DNA of 64,000 bases, taken from positions 62,001 through 126,000 of the forward strand of contig NZ_JALJVC010000002.1 in assembly GCF_022967985.1 (NCBI RefSeq), in the 5' to 3' direction. This DNA is from Acinetobacter lwoffii. GTDB lineage: Bacteria > Pseudomonadota > Gammaproteobacteria > Pseudomonadales > Moraxellaceae. The position numbers and the translations under genes were made by a program. Positions 38,410 to 47,825 of this stretch are shown here, piece by piece. The notes under the pieces are model-generated. The model searched no databases and was not told the DNA's origin. It saw nothing but the letters and a program-made list of their open reading frames with translations. Numbering within the stretch: position 1 is the first letter of the stretch; the number at the start of each line of letters is the position of its first letter.

Positions 38410-39924
38410 TTAACCGACTGCCTGCCGAAGCGACTGCGGCATTTTGATTTTCAGTTGCTGAATCAGGTCATAAATGTGATGAATATTTAAACTCACTTTA
38501 GCACGTGTACAGGCCACGTAAAGTAATCTTAATTCTTCATCACTAATTTTATGGTCTTTTTCATTCAGCTTAAATTGATAGTCATCTTCAATATGAACCC
38601 GATCCCATTCCAGACCTTTGGCCTTGTGTGCCGTGGAAATAATATAATCGGCTTGGGCAATTGGGGTGATTTTAGCCAGGGCTTTTTTTAGTGGATCAGT
38701 CCCATGTTCGTCCACCAGTTTGACCAGTGGCTTGATGTCACTACCTTCATTGGTTTCACAATATTCATGGACATCATGCCAGGAGTTAAACCAGGCCAGT
38801 TCCGGTACATCAACCACACGTTTGCCCTGTTTCAGCATGGCGGCCGCATCGACAAAACGATTCAGTTTGACGTGATCGGCTTGCAGGCTGACTTTATCGC
38901 CACGAACTAAACCTGCTAATAACAGTTCCATGGCGCGGGCATTGGTCCGGCATAAAATTGCATCCCGCATTTTGGTATGCGGTTTATTCACGACTTTAGA
39001 ATCTAACAATGGATTGCCGAGTAAAGGCACAGTTTCATTTAAGGCACCTAAAATGGCATTGGCATTCAGGGCAATTTCAGGACCGAAACGAAATGAGGTG
39101 GTCAGACGTGATTCAGGTAAAGGCAGTTGCTGCATGGCATTGACTGCACCACGCCAGGCATAAATCTGCTGATGGGCATCACCGACATAGATCACCTGGG
39201 TGCTGCGCTGTTTCAGCAAAATTCCCAGCATTAAGGGATCGGCATCTTGGGCTTCATCGAATAGTACATAATCGGCCGGGATATTCGGCTCGGACAGTGC
39301 CCAGAGTTTCAGGTAAATGTCATGACCGATGCCGGCCTGATGATTTGGATCAATCGACTCTAGCCAGCGTCGTTCGACTGCCGGATAAAGTTTCTTCTGT
39401 AAAGTCTCGATATCATCCGGATGCAACCAGCTCGGCGCCTGAATATGCCGTGGGGCAGGGTATTGCGAACTGGTCGAGCAGAAATAGCCGACCGCATTGG
39501 CAACCAAACTTGCCAGACGCGAAGGCATCAAGACATATTTTTCATAACGCCCACCCATCATACGGCGCATGGTCATCGGTTCAAGCCGGTATTCTTTGGC
39601 AATAAAACTTGGACTCAAGCGTGGCAAGCGCAGTTTGTCGGTGACTCCACGTGGAACACTGCGAAACGCCAGCGAGTGAAAAGTACGGCAATCGACACCC
39701 CGGTGAAACTTGGCCTGTGCTTCACTGGCAATGGCCTTGTTAAAAGCCAGATACATGCCACGTCTTTGCGGCATGGCATCACTGATCATTTGCAAGGTAG
39801 TGGTTTTACCTGTGCCAGCATAGGCAATGACTTTAAAGGATTTGCCCAGACGTGCGTTATCAATGGCAGTGGCCTGCTCATAGGTCGCGGTCGGTTTTTT
39901 TAAATCAGACACAGATGAATTCAA
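38410..39924 (-). CDS. UvrD/Rep-family SF1 helicase
   Basis: 504 residues, shorter than UvrD or Rep (~670-720), lacking most of the 1B/2B insertions. Motifs in order: Q-motif-like ATYEQATAID, motif I AYAGTGKTTTLQM, motif Ia YLAFNKAIASEA, Walker B VLFDEAQDADPLM, motif III YVGDAHQQIYAWRGA, motif IV SFRFGPEIA, motif V STAHKAKGLEWDRV and motif VI LLYVACTRAK. All look functional. The start is a TTG 3 nt after hisIE; a GTG at 39912 is also possible and neither has a strong RBS. It lies between hisIE and the degenerate ATPase on one strand. Function is unknown. Confidence 0.88.
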   Translation of the reverse strand: MNSSVSDLKKPTATYEQATAIDNARLGKSFKVIAYAGTGKTTTLQMISDAMPQRRGMYLAFNKAIASEAQAKFHRGVDCRTFHSLAFRSVPRGVTDKLRLPRLSPSFIAKEYRLEPMTMRRMMGGRYEKYVLMPSRLASLVANAVGYFCSTSSQYPAPRHIQAPSWLHPDDIETLQKKLYPAVERRWLESIDPNHQAGIGHDIYLKLWALSEPNIPADYVLFDEAQDADPLMLGILLKQRSTQVIYVGDAHQQIYAWRGAVNAMQQLPLPESRLTTSFRFGPEIALNANAILGALNETVPLLGNPLLDSKVVNKPHTKMRDAILCRTNARAMELLLAGLVRGDKVSLQADHVKLNRFVDAAAMLKQGKRVVDVPELAWFNSWHDVHEYCETNEGSDIKPLVKLVDEHGTDPLKKALAKITPIAQADYIISTAHKAKGLEWDRVHIEDDYQFKLNEKDHKISDEELRLLYVACTRAKVSLNIHHIYDLIQQLKIKMPQSLRQAVG

Positions 39925-39927
39925 GGC

Positions 39928-40710
39928 TTAATGCTGACGGTTGGCTTTTTCAACCAGGCCGGACAAGCCTTGGCGACGTGCCAGTTCATTTAATACCAAT
40001 TGCACATCCAGGTCGAAGTAACCCAGCATCACAATGGTATGGAACCAAAGATCTGCCACTTCATAGATCAGATCATTTTTATGGTCTGCCGAAGCATCCT
40101 GGTCAAAGTCTTTGGCTGCCAGCACGGCTTCAAAGCTTTCTTCACCGACTTTTTCTAGAATCTTGTTTAAACCTTTATGGTAGAGCTTGGCCACATAAGA
40201 GGAGTCCGGATCGGCCTGTTTGCGTTCTGCCATCATCTGACCCAGATAAGACAAGACTTCAACCTGTTCAGATTGAGCGGTTGAGGCTTCCATTGCCAGC
40301 GTATGCGGATTCGTAGATTTTTCGCCATAAATCGCAGATGGATCTTTCAACTGTGCATCGACAATTTCCCAGCCATTTGGCGTAAGCTTGCGATAGAAGC
40401 ATGATTCACGGCCGGTATGACAGGCAATGCCACCATGCTGTTCAATTTGCAGTACAATCACGTCGGCATCACAGTCCAGACGGATTTCATGTACGGTCTG
40501 AAAATGTCCTGATTCTTCGCCCTTATGCCATAACTTGCTGCGTGAACGAGAGAAATACACTGCCTGATTTTTTTCGGCAGTTAAAGCCAAGGCTTCACGA
40601 TTCATCCAGGCCACCATCAACACACGTCCGCTTTGATGATGCTGGGCAATGGCAGGGACTAATCCTTGTTCGTTAAATTTTACTTCATCGAGCCATTGCG
40701 CGTTGTTCAT
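39928..40710 (-). CDS. hisIE: Phosphoribosyl-AMP cyclohydrolase / phosphoribosyl-ATP pyrophosphatase
   Basis: Bifunctional enzyme for steps 2 and 3 of histidine synthesis. 260 residues from [12 protein letters not shown]; ATGs at 40722/40725 are alternatives, and GGAAA 8 nt before 40710 favours the latter. HisI domain (~1-115) with [27 protein letters not shown] and the zinc/Mg motif [30 protein letters not shown]. HisE domain (~150-260) with [16 protein letters not shown] and [17 protein letters not shown]. No other his genes are in the window. A hairpin followed by a T-rich stretch lies in the leader. Confidence 0.95.
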   Translation of the reverse strand: MNNAQWLDEVKFNEQGLVPAIAQHHQSGRVLMVAWMNREALALTAEKNQAVYFSRSRSKLWHKGEESGHFQTVHEIRLDCDADVIVLQIEQHGGIACHTGRESCFYRKLTPNGWEIVDAQLKDPSAIYGEKSTNPHTLAMEASTAQSEQVEVLSYLGQMMAERKQADPDSSYVAKLYHKGLNKILEKVGEESFEAVLAAKDFDQDASADHKNDLIYEVADLWFHTIVMLGYFDLDVQLVLNELARRQGLSGLVEKANRQH

Positions 40711-40746
40711 AAGGGTTTCCATCATTTCAATCAAAATATAAAAATA

Positions 40747-40763
40747 CGGATAGGAAATATCCG
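40747..40763 (-). promoter_or_regulatory. Small leader hairpin upstream of hisIE
   Basis: CGGATA and TATCCG pair perfectly around a 5-nt loop, followed on the minus strand by the T-rich TATTTTTATATTTT before the hisIE start. Shape suggests an attenuator, but I found no convincing His-codon leader peptide. Confidence 0.4.
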
Positions 40764-40882
40764 CTGATAGTGTACGTGATCTCGCAGCATTTGCAGCAAA
40801 AATCTGTGCTTGAAAGGACAGGCTGTGTCGTGGATTTTCAAATCAGCCCACTTTATTCCAGATCTTGCAAAACTGAGCCATA

Positions 40883-40905
40883 GAAAAGCCGCCCGGTCGG
40901 CGGCT
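40883..40905 (-). terminator. Terminator downstream of acr1
   Basis: GCCGCC/GGCGGC stem followed on the minus strand by TTTTCT, about 32 nt after the acr1 stop. Confidence 0.85.
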
Positions 40906-40936
40906 CGTATTTCCATTAAATTATCCGTAGGAACAA

Positions 40937-41824
40937 TTACCAGTGTTCGCCCGGGAACAGACGTGCATATGCTTTTTGCACCAAGTTTAATTTTTGTGGT
41001 TGGCCCACAGATGCAGTTGAACTTGGGAACAGGTTATAACCAATCGACATCAAGACATTGTTGATATCCGGTGCAATTGAATAGGTAATGGAAGCCAGGC
41101 GGCCCAAACCGGTCGCCACTTTCTTCGGACGTTTCACAATCGCATAGGCAATCAAGTCAGCCGCCTGTTCCGGAGAAAGCGTTGGGACATATTTATAAAT
41201 TTTAGTTGGCGCAATCATTGGAGTGCGCACCAAAGGCATATAGATCGATGTGATTGCGATTTTATGCGAATGCACTTCTGCAGACAGGCAGCGGCTAAAG
41301 GCATCCAGCGCAGCTTTTGAAGCGACATAGGCTGAAAAACGGGTGGCATTGGCCAGTACGCCAATCGAACTGATGTTAATAATATGACCCGCGCGACGAA
41401 TCATCATTTGCGGCAGGATATTCATCACCAGACGCACGGCGCCAAAATAGTTCAGCTGCATAGTCCGTTCAAAATCATGAAAACGATCTACTGACTCATG
41501 CACGGCACGGCGGATCGAACGTCCTGCATTATTGATCAGAATATCAATATGATCGACTGAGGCAATAATCTGTTTGGAAACTTCATCAATCGCTTCCATA
41601 TTGTTTAAATCACATGGAAAGATTGAGGCTTTGCCGCCTTTGGCTTCAATTTCTGATTTTACTTGTTCTAGGGTTTCCTGAGTACGGGCCACCAGTAAAA
41701 CATGGGCACCTGCATCAGCCAGTTGATGTGCTGTCGTTAAACCAATACCGCTGGATGCACCGGTAATCAGGACGGTTTTACCTGCAACACGTTTTTCCAG
41801 TTGTTTGTGTAGTCTAGTTTTCAC
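40937..41824 (-). CDS. acr1: Fatty acyl-CoA reductase Acr1 (short-chain dehydrogenase fold)
   Basis: 295 residues from the GTG at 41824, which has AGGGA 8 nt upstream; an upstream TTG gives 306. NADPH site TGASSGIG, NNAGRS, and catalytic Ser/Tyr/Lys in NISSIGVL and SAYVASK. The sequence closely matches what I recall of A. baylyi Acr1 (same length, ending ARLFPGEHW; shared VARTQETLEQVK and TPMIAPTKIYKYVPTLSPE). Acr1 reduces long-chain acyl-CoA to the fatty aldehyde used for wax esters, a storage lipid of Acinetobacter. Monocistronic, with its own terminator. Confidence 0.93.
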   Translation of the reverse strand: MKTRLHKQLEKRVAGKTVLITGASSGIGLTTAHQLADAGAHVLLVARTQETLEQVKSEIEAKGGKASIFPCDLNNMEAIDEVSKQIIASVDHIDILINNAGRSIRRAVHESVDRFHDFERTMQLNYFGAVRLVMNILPQMMIRRAGHIINISSIGVLANATRFSAYVASKAALDAFSRCLSAEVHSHKIAITSIYMPLVRTPMIAPTKIYKYVPTLSPEQAADLIAYAIVKRPKKVATGLGRLASITYSIAPDINNVLMSIGYNLFPSSTASVGQPQKLNLVQKAYARLFPGEHW

Positions 41825-42068
41825 GTTTGTTATCCCTAATTTGAAGTCAGCGTTCAAATTATTTTTATTAAAGGTCTATGGCGCTCTAACAGAAGATGAG
41901 AGCGAAGGTGAGTCCAGATATGATAACCAATTCTTCAGGAAAATCTATAAATTAAAGTATTGAAATTAAAATAAAAATTAGAGTAATTGCTCTATTTGTG
42001 TTCACTCTTTCATTTAACTTTTAACATGAAAATAAAAAGTAAAGCAAGTGGCTGTTTTAGAAAATAAA

Positions 42069-42098
42069 TAAAAAAACCTCACCAAAATGATGAGGTTT
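42069..42098 (-). terminator. Terminator of the O-acetylhomoserine sulfhydrylase gene
   Basis: On the minus strand AACCTCA and TGAGGTT pair, followed by seven T; 22 nt after the stop. Confidence 0.88.
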
Positions 42099-42119
42099 CG
42101 AAGCGGCTCGGGCACCTTT

Positions 42120-43397
42120 TTAAACGGCCGCCAGCGCCTGTTCCAGATCGGCAATCAGGTCATCACTATGTTCAATCCCAATGGATAAACGCACCATATC
42201 CTCACTGACGCCTGCCGATTTTAACTCTTCGGCATTGAGCTGACGATGCGTAGTAGTCGCCGGATGGCAGGCCAGACTTTTAGCGTCGCCGATATTGACC
42301 AGACGGGTGAACAATTGCAGGGCATCAATAAAACGTGTGCCGCCTTCGAGACCATGTTCTACCCCAAAGGTCAGAATGGCAGACGGTTTACCTTTCACAT
42401 ATTTCTGTGCCAAGGCATGCTGTGGGTGATCTTTCAGGCCGGCGTAATTAACCCATTTCACTTTAGGATGTTTTTGCAGATATTCAGCGACTTTCAGTGC
42501 GTTTTCAGTATGACGTTCCATCCGTAGGCTTAAGGTTTCCAGACCTTGCAGAATCAGGAATACATTCTGTGGACTGATCGCAGCGCCGGTATTGCGCAGT
42601 GGCACTACACGGGCACGGGCGATATAAGCCGCCTCTCCCAAAACTTCGACATAGTTCACGCCGTGGTAGCTTGGATCAGGCGTATTCAGGGCAGGGAAAC
42701 GTTCAGGGTATTTACCCCACGGGAATTTACCGCTATCCACAATGATGCCACCAATTGAATTGCCATGACCGCCGATATATTTGGTCAGGGAATGCACCAC
42801 AATATCTGCACCAAAGTCGAAAGATTTTTGTAGTACTGGGGTGGCAACGGTATTGTCGACAATCACCGGTACGCCATATTCATGTGCAATTTTAGCAATG
42901 GCTTCCAGATCAATAATATTACCCAGTGGATTACCAATCGATTCAACAAAAACCAGTTTGGTTTTTTCATCAATCAAGTCACGCAGACTTTCCGGCTTTT
43001 CATAATCAAAGAAACGTACTTCAATGCCCTGTTTTGGTAGGGTATGTGCAAAGAGGTTATAGGTACCGCCATATAGTGTTGACACAGAAGCAATGTTGTC
43101 ACCAGCTTCAGAAATGGTCTGAATGGCATAGGTAATCGCAGCCATGCCAGAGGCCAAAGCCAGTGCTCCGATCCCGCCTTCCAGTGCTGCAACACGTTGT
43201 TCCAGAACCGCAGTGGTCGGGTTCATAATTCGGGTATAGATATTGCCCTGAACCTTTAAATCAAAGAGATCGGCCCCATGTTGAGTATTGTCAAAGGCAT
43301 AAGACGTGGTTTGGTAAATCGGCACTGCCACAGCTTTGGTGGTTGCTTCTGGGGTATAACCTGCATGAATCGCAAGGGTTTCTGCTTTATAACTCAT
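42120..43397 (-). CDS. metY: O-acetylhomoserine sulfhydrylase / aminocarboxypropyltransferase
   Basis: 425-residue PLP enzyme of the Cys/Met metabolism family. It makes homocysteine from O-acetylhomoserine and sulfide. N-terminus [30 protein letters not shown] and [24 protein letters not shown] are diagnostic; the PLP lysine is in [18 protein letters not shown] (about residue 205). The longer length and [11 protein letters not shown] region fit MetY rather than MetB or MetC. Monocistronic. Together with the two sulfate-binding proteins at 48-51 kb it belongs to sulfur assimilation, though the genes are not linked in one operon. Confidence 0.95.
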   Translation of the reverse strand: MSYKAETLAIHAGYTPEATTKAVAVPIYQTTSYAFDNTQHGADLFDLKVQGNIYTRIMNPTTAVLEQRVAALEGGIGALALASGMAAITYAIQTISEAGDNIASVSTLYGGTYNLFAHTLPKQGIEVRFFDYEKPESLRDLIDEKTKLVFVESIGNPLGNIIDLEAIAKIAHEYGVPVIVDNTVATPVLQKSFDFGADIVVHSLTKYIGGHGNSIGGIIVDSGKFPWGKYPERFPALNTPDPSYHGVNYVEVLGEAAYIARARVVPLRNTGAAISPQNVFLILQGLETLSLRMERHTENALKVAEYLQKHPKVKWVNYAGLKDHPQHALAQKYVKGKPSAILTFGVEHGLEGGTRFIDALQLFTRLVNIGDAKSLACHPATTTHRQLNAEELKSAGVSEDMVRLSIGIEHSDDLIADLEQALAAV

Positions 43398-43617
43398 TCT
43401 GTTTGATCTTCTTGTTTAAGTTTATGGCTTGAGTGTAGCATTTTCACATATGAGTAAAAGTGCAATTTTATTGAAATAAATATATGAAATATTCATATAT
43501 CGACCTGGATTTGAGTCGTTTATTTTACTGAAAACAACTGTTTAAAAAAACATCATCAATAAACTTGTAACAATGCATTGAAGTTCATGGCAATGGCTTA
43601 TGTTTTCGCAGCTTTCT

Positions 43618-43626
43618 GCGTATAAT
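43618..43626 (+). promoter_or_regulatory. Likely -10 region of ettA
   Basis: TATAAT at 43621-43626 preceded by TGCG, so near an extended -10. The -35 is poor. It lies 80 nt before the GTG start. Confidence 0.35.
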
Positions 43627-43705
43627 AGCCGATTATTTTTTCGCTCATTTTTGAGCTGGGGTGGTTGTTTTAACCCCATTTGGTTTTTCAGTTGAGGAGT
43701 CCTAC

Positions 43706-45367
43706 GTGGCCCAATATATTTACACGATGAACCGAGTGTCGAAGATGGTTCCGCCTAAGCGCGAAATCCTGAAAGACATCTCCTTATCATTTTTCCCAGG
43801 CGCTAAAATTGGTGTGCTTGGTTTAAACGGTGCAGGTAAATCTACCTTGCTTCGTATTATGGCGGGCGTAGATAAAGATTTCTCTGGTGAAGCACGTGCG
43901 CAACCGGGTATAAAAATCGGTTATCTTGAGCAAGAACCACCTTTAGATGAAACTAAAGACGTTCGTGGTAACGTCGAAGATGGTTTGCGTGAACCGCTTG
44001 ATGCCTTGGCACGTCTGGATGAAGTCTTTGCTGAATATGCAGCAGAAGATGCGGATTTCGATGCACTTGCGAAAGAGCAAGAGAAGCTTGAAGCGATTAT
44101 CCAGACTTGGGATGCACATAACCTTGCCAACCAGATGGATCAAGCGGCTGCAGCATTGAACCTGCCTGCTTGGGATGCAGATGTATCTAAGCTTTCAGGT
44201 GGTGAGCGCCGCCGTGTGGCACTTTGCCGTTTACTTCTGTCTAAACCAGACATGTTGCTTCTCGATGAACCGACGAACCATTTAGATGCTTCTTCTGTAT
44301 CTTGGTTGGAACGTTTCTTGAAAGACTTCCCGGGTACCATCGTTGCGATTACGCACGACCGTTACTTCCTGGATAACGTAGCTGAATGGATTCTTGAGCT
44401 TGACCGTGGCATGGGTATTCCGTATCAAGGTAACTATTCTTCTTGGCTTGAGCAGAAAAATGCCCGTTTAGAGCAAGAGAACAAGCAGGAAGAATCTTTT
44501 GCTAAAGCATTGAAAAAAGAACTTGAATGGGTTCGTTCTAATGCCAAAGGTCAGCAAAAGAAAAACAAAGCGCGTATGGAGCGTTTTGAAGAGCTTAACT
44601 CGCGCGAATTCCAGCAACGTAACGAAACTTCTGAAATCTACATTCCACCTGGCCCACGTCTGGGCAACAAGGTTGTAGAAGTTGAAGGCATCAGTAAATC
44701 GTTTGGTGATCGCTTACTGTACAAAGATTTAACGTTCACAGTACCACCTGCTGCAATTGTGGGTATCGTGGGTGAGAACGGTGCGGGTAAAACCACGCTA
44801 TTCCGTATGATGACTGGCGAACAGCAACCAGATACCGGTACGGTAACGCTGGGTGAATCGGTTAAAGTGGCTTATGTCGGTCAGATCCGTGACACGCTAG
44901 ACAACAACAAAACTGTCTGGGAAGAAGTGTCTGGTGGTTTAGATATCTTGAAGATTGGTGATTACGAAATCGCATCTCGTGCGTATATCGGTCGCTTTAA
45001 CTTTAAAGGCCAAGATCAGCAAAAGCGCGTAGGTCAATTGTCAGGTGGTGAGCGTAACCGTTTACAACTTGCGAAAATCCTGCAAATGGGTGCTAACGTT
45101 ATCCTACTCGATGAACCATCGAACGACTTGGATATCGAAACTTTACGTGCACTTGAGGATGCTATTCTGGTATTCCCAGGTACTGTAATGGTGATCTCGC
45201 ATGACCGTTGGTTCCTGGACCGTATTGCAACGCACATCTTGTCATTTGAAGGTGAAACACCTGAATTCTTCACTGGTAACTATGCTGAATTCGAAGAATA
45301 TCGCCGTAAGCGTGATGGTGATGATCTTGTCGCGAAGCGTCAAAAATATCGCAAAATCGGTGTTTAA
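43706..45367 (+). CDS. ettA: Energy-dependent translational throttle protein EttA (ABC-F)
   Basis: 553 residues from a GTG at 43706 with GAGGAG 6 nt upstream; the N-terminus (M)AQYIYTMNRVSKMVPPKREIL matches EttA. It binds the ribosomal E site and gates entry into elongation according to the ADP/ATP ratio. Two ABC domains: Walker A GLNGAGKST, signature LSGGERRR, Walker B LLLDEPTNHLD; then the P-site linker (~245-315, charged helices), and Walker A GENGAGKTT, signature LSGGERNR, Walker B ILLDEPSNDLD. All motifs are intact and the length matches E. coli (555). Confidence 0.97.
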   Translation: MAQYIYTMNRVSKMVPPKREILKDISLSFFPGAKIGVLGLNGAGKSTLLRIMAGVDKDFSGEARAQPGIKIGYLEQEPPLDETKDVRGNVEDGLREPLDALARLDEVFAEYAAEDADFDALAKEQEKLEAIIQTWDAHNLANQMDQAAAALNLPAWDADVSKLSGGERRRVALCRLLLSKPDMLLLDEPTNHLDASSVSWLERFLKDFPGTIVAITHDRYFLDNVAEWILELDRGMGIPYQGNYSSWLEQKNARLEQENKQEESFAKALKKELEWVRSNAKGQQKKNKARMERFEELNSREFQQRNETSEIYIPPGPRLGNKVVEVEGISKSFGDRLLYKDLTFTVPPAAIVGIVGENGAGKTTLFRMMTGEQQPDTGTVTLGESVKVAYVGQIRDTLDNNKTVWEEVSGGLDILKIGDYEIASRAYIGRFNFKGQDQQKRVGQLSGGERNRLQLAKILQMGANVILLDEPSNDLDIETLRALEDAILVFPGTVMVISHDRWFLDRIATHILSFEGETPEFFTGNYAEFEEYRRKRDGDDLVAKRQKYRKIGV

Positions 45368-45388
45368 TCATCTCCGACTTTTGTAAAT

Positions 45389-45418
45389 AAAAAACCAGCC
45401 TCAGGGCTGGTTTTTTTA
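45389..45418. terminator. Bidirectional terminator after ettA
   Basis: AACCAGCC pairs with GGCTGGTT, flanked by A-tract and seven T. Confidence 0.9.
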
Positions 45419-45443
45419 TATTTATTACATGGTGGAGGGTAAA

Positions 45444-45785
45444 TTAGATTTCCCACTCATGATTACATTCACGGCATTTCCATTTCTTTTGTGTTTGCAT
45501 GAATGCCTGCATTGAAATTTTAAAATCAGGTAAGTCCTTATAGAACATAAAGCCTGCGATCAAAGAAAGAATAAAGACGATCACAGTCGCAGTCTGTAAA
45601 GTGGTACCTGCACCATCGCCAAAAATCCACATCGCGATGCTAATAATCACCAGCAATAGCAACAGGAACAGGGCAGGGACCAGAAACATTAAGCTTTTAG
45701 GAACCACTGGGCGTGGAGCTGCTTGACCTGGCTGGGCCACCGGCATGATTTTCGGGCTTTGACACTTAGGGCAACGATATTGCAT
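45444..45785 (-). CDS. Small membrane protein with a zinc ribbon split between its two ends
   Basis: 113 residues. N-terminus MQYRCPKCQSPKIMPV has one CxxC (Cys5, Cys8). Two membrane helices follow: ~31-53 (LMFLVPALFLLLLLVIISIAMWIF) and ~61-80 (TATVIVFILSLIAGFMFY). The C-terminus has the second pair, KWKCRECNHEW (CxxC). With two helices both ends are on the same, probably cytoplasmic, side, so the four cysteines could form one zinc ribbon. A Pro/Ala-rich linker follows the first pair. I do not recognise a named family. Convergent with ettA; the tRNA-Glu/tRNA-Ala unit is upstream. Confidence 0.85.
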   Translation of the reverse strand: MQYRCPKCQSPKIMPVAQPGQAAPRPVVPKSLMFLVPALFLLLLLVIISIAMWIFGDGAGTTLQTATVIVFILSLIAGFMFYKDLPDFKISMQAFMQTQKKWKCRECNHEWEI

Positions 45786-45873
45786 TACAACTCCAAAATT
45801 CTAAATTACTGATTATTTTATCGGAAGATGCGAAGAAACCGAAATATTGCCCAACATAAAATATACAGGCAAT

Positions 45874-45906
45874 AAAAAACCCAAGTCGCAATGCTTGGGT
45901 TTTTTA
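45874..45906. terminator. Terminator downstream of tRNA-Glu
   Basis: AACCCAAG pairs with CTTGGGTT with A- and T-tracts on both sides, about 37 nt after the tRNA-Glu 3' end. Confidence 0.88.
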
Positions 45907-45942
45907 TAAGATGACCATAATATATTACGATGATCTCGAATA

Positions 45943-46018
45943 TGGCGTCCCTACGGGGATTCGAACCCCGGTTACCGCCGTGAAAGGGCGATGTCCTAGG
46001 CCTCTAGACGATAGGGAC
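45943..46018 (-). tRNA. tRNA-Glu (anticodon TTC)
   Basis: 76 nt with CCA. Acceptor GTCCCTA, anticodon loop CCTTTCACG giving TTC, and T arm CCGGGGTTCGAATCCCCG. It lies downstream of gltX and tRNA-Ala on the same strand. Confidence 0.96.
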
Positions 46019-46056
46019 AATTGAGGCAAATAACACAGCTAAAGCAAGACTTGATT

Positions 46057-46132
46057 TGGTGGAGTCAAGGAGGATCGAACTCCTGACCTCTACAATGCCA
46101 TTGTAGCGCTCTACCAACTGAGCTATGACCCC
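46057..46132 (-). tRNA. tRNA-Ala (anticodon GGC)
   Basis: 76 nt with CCA. Acceptor GGGGTCA paired with TGACTCC (one G-U type wobble), D arm TAGCTCAGTTGGTAGAGC, anticodon stem CTACA/TGTAG with loop ATGGCAT, anticodon GGC. Confidence 0.95.
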
Positions 46133-46189
46133 AGTCTGTGTGAGCGCTATATTAGGGATATCGCGCTCACACGTCAACACAAAAATTAA

Positions 46190-47698
46190 TTAAGCTTGAT
46201 CAACTGCTTCATTTTTCGGCAACTTTAAGCTTTCATTGAGTTTTTCCCAGACTTTCAGCTCTTTTTTGCTTGGACCACCGACAATTTCCAGTGCATGACG
46301 TAAACGTGCAAAGGTTAGATCCGGACCAATGGTCACCATCGTTTGCATCACTGGTGTAGACGCAGTCGAACCGGCGATCGCAATAAAGAACGCAGGCATG
46401 AAATCACGTAGCTTGATTTCCATCTGTGTCGCCAAGTCCATCAAGGTCTGGCTCACCGTGTCGTTATTCCAAGTAAACAGGCTTTCTAAACGCCAAATTG
46501 CGAATTGAAGACTTTGACGTACCTGTTCATCCGACAGTTTCTTGCTTTCAAACTGTTCTTTAGACAGGGTCGGGAAATGGTTGAAATAATGTGCAGACCA
46601 GTTCACAGCTTCAGACAGCAGGTTAATACGCGGTTGAATCGCAGCTGCAATTTCTTCTAATTTGGCACGATCTGCTTTCCAGGCCAATAAGGTGTCTAGA
46701 AGTTCAGCCGGGCTGAGTGCCTTGATCCATTGACCATTTAACCAGTTCAATTTCTCAACATCAAAGATCGGACCACCGAGTGATACACGTTTGATATCAA
46801 AATGTTCAATCATTTCAGCCAGAGTGAATTTTTCACTTTCATCTGGCATTGACCAGCCCATGCGACCCAAGTAGTTCAACAAGGCTTCAGGCAGTACACC
46901 GATGTCTCTATAGTAGTTAATTGAAGTCGGGTTTTTACGTTTAGATAGTTTTGATTTGTCTGGATTACGTAGTAGTGGCATGTGGCAGAGTACCGGCATT
47001 TCCCAACCGAAATATTGATACAGCAACTGATGTTTCGGAGCAGATGGAATCCATTCTTCACCACGAATTACGTGGGTGATTTGCATCAAATGATCATCTA
47101 CTACGTTAGCCAGGTGGTAGGTTGGTAGGCCATCGGTTTTCAGCAGGATTTGCATGTCTACTTGCGCCCATGGAATTTCGACTTCACCACGTAGCATGTC
47201 ATTGAATTTACATACGCCTTCAGTTGGTACTTTCATACGGATGACGTGTGGTTCGCCAGCGGCCAAACGGCGCTCAACTTCTTCTTGAGTGAGATTCAGA
47301 CCGCGACCGTCATAACGTGGCGACTCACCACGTGCCTGCTGTTCTGCACGCATTTGATCCAGTTCTTCAGCAGTTGCGAAACAGTAGAAAGCATGACCTT
47401 TCTCTACCAGTTCCAAGGCATAATTTTTATAGATATCCATACGTTCTGACTGGCGATACGGCGCATGCGGGCCACCGACATCAGGACCTTCAGACCAGTT
47501 CAGACCCAACCAGCGCAATGAATCCAGGATCATTTTTTCAGATTCAGGCGTTGAGCGCAGTTGGTCAGTATCTTCAATACGAAGAATGAATTCACCGCCA
47601 TGCTGTTTAGCAAAACATAAGTTAAACAAGGCGATATAGGCAGTACCTACATGCGGAAAACCAGTAGGAGAAGGTGCAATACGAGTACGAACAGTCAT
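46190..47698 (-). CDS. gltX: Glutamyl-tRNA synthetase
   Basis: 502-residue class I aminoacyl-tRNA synthetase charging tRNA-Glu. ATP-site signature [14 protein letters not shown] (the HIGH motif, here HVGT) at the N-terminus and KMSKS-type KLSKRKNP near residue 245. [18 protein letters not shown] and [19 protein letters not shown] are family blocks; the anticodon-binding domain is ~330-490. tRNA-Ala and its own substrate tRNA-Glu lie just downstream on the same strand, with no obvious terminator between, so they may be co-transcribed. Confidence 0.97.
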   Translation of the reverse strand: MTVRTRIAPSPTGFPHVGTAYIALFNLCFAKQHGGEFILRIEDTDQLRSTPESEKMILDSLRWLGLNWSEGPDVGGPHAPYRQSERMDIYKNYALELVEKGHAFYCFATAEELDQMRAEQQARGESPRYDGRGLNLTQEEVERRLAAGEPHVIRMKVPTEGVCKFNDMLRGEVEIPWAQVDMQILLKTDGLPTYHLANVVDDHLMQITHVIRGEEWIPSAPKHQLLYQYFGWEMPVLCHMPLLRNPDKSKLSKRKNPTSINYYRDIGVLPEALLNYLGRMGWSMPDESEKFTLAEMIEHFDIKRVSLGGPIFDVEKLNWLNGQWIKALSPAELLDTLLAWKADRAKLEEIAAAIQPRINLLSEAVNWSAHYFNHFPTLSKEQFESKKLSDEQVRQSLQFAIWRLESLFTWNNDTVSQTLMDLATQMEIKLRDFMPAFFIAIAGSTASTPVMQTMVTIGPDLTFARLRHALEIVGGPSKKELKVWEKLNESLKLPKNEAVDQA

Positions 47699-47740
47699 AG
47701 CCGGATCTAATCTTAGATATAAAATTGCAGCTATTATAGC

Positions 47741-47793
47741 GAAAAAGCCACATCACTTAATGCTTTATTCAACATTGAATGATGTGGCTTTTA
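47741..47793 (-). terminator. Terminator of the small secreted-protein gene
   Basis: AAAAGCCACATCA pairs with TGATGTGGCTTTT over 13 bp around a 24-nt loop, with T-rich 3' side on the minus strand; 33 nt after the stop. Confidence 0.8.
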
Positions 47794-47825
47794 AATCCGG
47801 GAATATTCAGCGCTGTTGAGGCTGA

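Noticed and set aside
40731..40916. 61-codon frame in the hisIE leader as a possible His leader peptide
   Set aside because: Only scattered histidines (DHVHYQ), no His run, and it overlaps the acr1 terminator.
43661..43705. Longer N-terminus for EttA
   Set aside because: The GTG at 43706 has an excellent GAGGAG and matches the family N-terminus; the upstream codons do not.
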